From Verrucomicrobiota bacterium (lineage in GTDB: Bacteria > Verrucomicrobiota > Verrucomicrobiia > Verrucomicrobiales > Akkermansiaceae): a DNA stretch of 17,121 nucleotides. This document shows positions 14,279 through 17,121 of the stretch, piece after piece (position 1 is the stretch's first letter; every line of letters begins with the position of its first letter). The position numbers and the translations under genes were made by a program. Location: the NCBI GenBank assembly GCA_009885905.1, contig VFJU01000179.1:1-17121 (forward strand), in the 5' to 3' direction. Below the pieces are notes generated by a model, which worked only from the letters and a program-made list of their open reading frames with translations, was not told the origin of the DNA and made no database searches.

Positions 14279-17104
14279 ATGACCGCCGCAGAGATTCGCC
14301 AAAGCTTCCTCGATTTTTTCAATGAGAAGCATCACACCGTCGTTCCATCTGCATCGCTGCTTCCGCAGTCACCAGGTTTGCTCTTTACGAATGCGGGGAT
14401 GAACCCTTTCGTTCCCTACTTCCTCGGCGTCGAGAAAGCCCCCTACTTACCACCTCGCGCCGCCGACACTCAAAAGTGTATACGTGCCGGAGGAAAACAT
14501 AACGATCTCGAAGACGTCGGTTATGACACTTACCACCACACATTTTTTGAAATGTTAGGAAATTGGTCGTTTGGGGATTACTTCAAAAAGGAAGCCATCG
14601 CTTGGGCATGGGAACTCGTCGTCGAACGATGGGGCCTCCCCGCACACCGCCTCTATGCCTCGGTCTATGCGCCAAAACAGGGTGATCCTGGAAATTTCGA
14701 TCAAGAAGCCTACGACATCTGGGCCGCCCTGTTCATTTCAAAAGGCTGCGACCCCGCACTGCAAATCGTCCATGGCAACGTCAAAGATAACTTTTGGATG
14801 ATGGGTGAAACTGGCCCCTGCGGCCCGTGCTCAGAACTGCATGTTGATCTAACACCTGAAGGAAATCCTGCTACTGGCCGCAATCTCGTCAACAACGACT
14901 CCGACCTCTGCATCGAAATTTGGAATCTCGTTTTCATTCAATACAACGCAGAGGCCGATGGCAGTTTTCGCGAACTTCCCGCCAAGCACGTCGACACCGG
15001 CATGGGCTTCGAGCGCGCCTGTTCGATCATTCAGAACACCAAAGGCTTCACCGACTTTTCAATCAAGCCATCTAACTACGCCACCGACGTCTTCCAACCA
15101 ATCTTTCGCAAATTAGAAACGCTCAGCGGAAAAACCTACGTCAACATTTACCCAGAACTCGGCGCTGACCGTTCCCTCTTCACCGAGGAAATGAAATCCG
15201 CGATCGCTTTCCGCGTCATAGCGGATCACTTGCGCACGCTCAGCTTTTCTATCGCAGATGGAATCATGCCCGGCAACAACGGTCGCAACTACGTGCTCCG
15301 CCGCATCCTCCGACGCGCAGTGAGATACGGGCGCCAACTCGGATTCTCCGGAGAAAAACCATTCTTCGGCGCACTCGTAGAAACACTTGTTAGCGAAATG
15401 GGCGGAGTTTTTCCAGAGTTACAAAATCGTCAGGATGTAGTACGCCAAACGCTTGAGCAGGAAGAAGCAAGTTTTAATCAGACGCTAGATCGGGGCCTTA
15501 AACGTTTTGAAGACGCCGTGCCGGATATAAAAAACAACTGCGTTTCCGGAGATGTCGCTTTCGAACTCTACGACACCTATGGCTTTCCAATCGACCTCAC
15601 TGAGTTGATCTGCGCCGAGCGAAGTTTCACCGTGGACATGATTCGTTTTGAGCATCTGATGACAGAACAACAAGAACGCTCCCGCGCCGCGCAAAAATCT
15701 ACTGTCGTCCGCGCCCTCGATATCTCCACAGAAGCCGTCACCACATTCATCGGATTCGAAAATGATTCCGTCGAGGCCACCATCCTCGAAATCCATCCAC
15801 AGGAAGACGCGCTATTCATCATCACCGACCAGACCGTCTTTTACGCTGAGATGGGTGGTCAAGCCGGCGATACGGGAAATCTAGTAAATAACGCCCAAAA
15901 AATTGAAATCACCGGAACGCAGCAAATCGGCAAGGCCCGTGCTCACATCGTCCACACTTCAGCTTCACTAAAAGTAGGCGAAAAAGTTACCCTAGAGATA
16001 GACCCACAACGACGGCGCCCAATCGAAGCCCATCATACCGCCACGCACCTTCTACACTGGGCGCTACACGAAGTCGTCTCAGCTGACGCCGCACAGCAAG
16101 GCTCCTCGGTCGATGAAAACCGATTACGCTTCGACTTCAACAGTGCCGCCGTCACACCTGAACAAATTGCCGCCATGGAGGAACAAGTAAACGCCTCAAT
16201 TAAGTCCAACGATTCTGTTAGTTGGAGAGAAGTCCCCCACACTTCCATCAAGGGGCGCCCTGACATCATGCAGTTCTTCGGAGACAAATACGGCGAGCTC
16301 GTCCGCGTCGTCCAGATCGGCGGCGAAGCCCACGCGCTCAATGGCTACTCGCAGGAACTTTGTGGTGGCACCCACGTCCGTCATACCGGTGAGATCGGCC
16401 TTTTCAAAATCAAATCCGAAGGAGCAATCGCATCCGGCGTTCGGCGCATCGAAGCCGTCTGTGGCGATGCCGCTTGGGCATACCTGAACGAGTCTGTCGA
16501 GAAATGGGCCCACGAGCTCAAGACCGCACGCGCCAAACTTCACTCCGCCAACGATAAGCTAACTGCGCTTGGTGAGGAAGCCGTCAGCGTCAACGATTTC
16601 CCTCATATCATGGGAGCTATGCTTGCGGAGCGTGCGGATATTTCACAGATAAACGCCACCTTCAGCCACGGTCAGCGGACGCTTGAGGAAACCCAAGCCG
16701 CAGCCATCGAGGTCGAGAAGCGCATCAAGAAAATTCAATCAGCCCAAGCCGCCACACTTGCCGACGAATCCCTCGCCGAACTCATTGTGTTAGGAAATCC
16801 AATTATTGTTTCCTTCGAGTCTGACGCCTCATTACTCCAGGAACTCCAAAACGGACTTAAGAAAAAACAATTCGCCGGCCCCGCCCTGCTCATTGTGGAC
16901 GACGGAGAAAAACTTCATCTCGCTACCTACTGCGGTCATGAAGCCTTGGCAGCAGGCCTAAAAGCCGGCGACCTACTCCGTGATCTTGCTGCTGTCGCTG
17001 GCGGCAAAGGCGGCGGGAAGCCTGACCAAGCCCGTGGCGCCGCGCCTCAACGTGATAAACTTAGCGATCTAAAATCGGCGGCGGTAGAGATGCTCAATGC
17101 GTGA
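14279..17104 (+). CDS. alaS: Alanyl-tRNA synthetase
   Basis: Charges tRNA-Ala with alanine and hydrolyses mischarged Ser- and Gly-tRNA-Ala; essential class II synthetase in the cytoplasm. At 941 residues it is longer than the usual 870-880. The aminoacylation core is intact: F-T-N-A-G-M, C-I-R-A-G-G-K-H-N-D-L, H-H-T-F-F-E-M-L-G-N-W-S-F-G-D-Y-F, and G-R-N-Y-V-L-R-R-I-L-R-R. Editing-domain zinc ligands are present: H586-x-x-x-H590 in H-H-T-A-T-H and C695-x-x-x-H699 in C-G-G-T-H. The C-Ala domain ends with G-G-K-G-G-G-K-P-D-x-A-R-G. Extra length sits partly at about 253-305, where a segment rich in aromatic and acidic residues precedes V-I-A-D-H-L-R. No transcript terminator is visible in the 17 bases left. 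Confidence 0.98.
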   Translation: MTAAEIRQSFLDFFNEKHHTVVPSASLLPQSPGLLFTNAGMNPFVPYFLGVEKAPYLPPRAADTQKCIRAGGKHNDLEDVGYDTYHHTFFEMLGNWSFGDYFKKEAIAWAWELVVERWGLPAHRLYASVYAPKQGDPGNFDQEAYDIWAALFISKGCDPALQIVHGNVKDNFWMMGETGPCGPCSELHVDLTPEGNPATGRNLVNNDSDLCIEIWNLVFIQYNAEADGSFRELPAKHVDTGMGFERACSIIQNTKGFTDFSIKPSNYATDVFQPIFRKLETLSGKTYVNIYPELGADRSLFTEEMKSAIAFRVIADHLRTLSFSIADGIMPGNNGRNYVLRRILRRAVRYGRQLGFSGEKPFFGALVETLVSEMGGVFPELQNRQDVVRQTLEQEEASFNQTLDRGLKRFEDAVPDIKNNCVSGDVAFELYDTYGFPIDLTELICAERSFTVDMIRFEHLMTEQQERSRAAQKSTVVRALDISTEAVTTFIGFENDSVEATILEIHPQEDALFIITDQTVFYAEMGGQAGDTGNLVNNAQKIEITGTQQIGKARAHIVHTSASLKVGEKVTLEIDPQRRRPIEAHHTATHLLHWALHEVVSADAAQQGSSVDENRLRFDFNSAAVTPEQIAAMEEQVNASIKSNDSVSWREVPHTSIKGRPDIMQFFGDKYGELVRVVQIGGEAHALNGYSQELCGGTHVRHTGEIGLFKIKSEGAIASGVRRIEAVCGDAAWAYLNESVEKWAHELKTARAKLHSANDKLTALGEEAVSVNDFPHIMGAMLAERADISQINATFSHGQRTLEETQAAAIEVEKRIKKIQSAQAATLADESLAELIVLGNPIIVSFESDASLLQELQNGLKKKQFAGPALLIVDDGEKLHLATYCGHEALAAGLKAGDLLRDLAAVAGGKGGGKPDQARGAAPQRDKLSDLKSAAVEMLNA

Positions 17105-17121
17105 ATAACGATGCCACGAGA

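Overview
The window is an ordinary-looking bacterial chromosomal segment, about half G+C and densely coded on both strands. No rRNA, tRNA, CRISPR array or insertion sequence was recognised. Taxonomic hints are indirect. A lysine-rich histone-like protein with a DUF2934 tail, weak Shine-Dalgarno sites at most starts, a long alanyl-tRNA synthetase with an internal insertion, and several lineage-type envelope proteins together fit a Gram-negative of the Verrucomicrobiota/PVC group. That assignment is an inference from gene content, not a phylogenetic result.

Layout, left to right. Positions 1-1701 (minus strand) hold the start of an export operon: a NodT-type outer-membrane factor lipoprotein followed by a MacA-like membrane fusion protein cut by the window edge. 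Positions 1702-2286 hold no convincing intact gene; a decayed reading frame on the minus strand is the best explanation. A membrane-anchored HtrA/DegP-type protease (2287-3795, minus) lies head-to-head with a secreted helical protein of unknown function (3941-4900, plus). Next on the minus strand are an alkaline-phosphatase-fold protein with most metal ligands replaced (4962-6314) and, upstream of it, a stand-alone nonribosomal-peptide-type condensation domain (6423-7574). rsfS (7744-8109, plus) has its own strong ribosome-binding site and a hairpin terminator, and converges on a pseudokinase-TM-OB-fold protein (8130-9401, minus). That gene lies behind a CBM9/DOMON-like protein (9468-10067, minus). 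A membrane-anchored DUF1287 protein (10204-10959, plus) converges on homoserine dehydrogenase (10988-12310, minus), which lies behind the histone-like DUF2934 gene (12380-12745, minus). The last part is plus strand: a TonB/TolA-like anchored OmpA-domain protein (12846-14120) and alaS (14279-17104).

How the genes relate: the housekeeping genes (rsfS, hom, alaS) are scattered among envelope genes (efflux, HtrA, OmpA-type, DUF1287). The most unusual material is the middle block at 4962-10959, where four proteins keep a recognisable fold but have lost or changed canonical active-site residues, or occur outside their usual context. They are a phosphodiesterase-fold protein lacking most of its second metal site, a lone condensation domain, a pseudokinase fused through a membrane helix to an OB-fold, and a DUF1287 protein with alanine where a conserved cysteine is expected. 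No single defence or mobile system is visible. The best candidates for undescribed biology are the pseudokinase-OB protein and the condensation/phosphodiesterase-fold pair.
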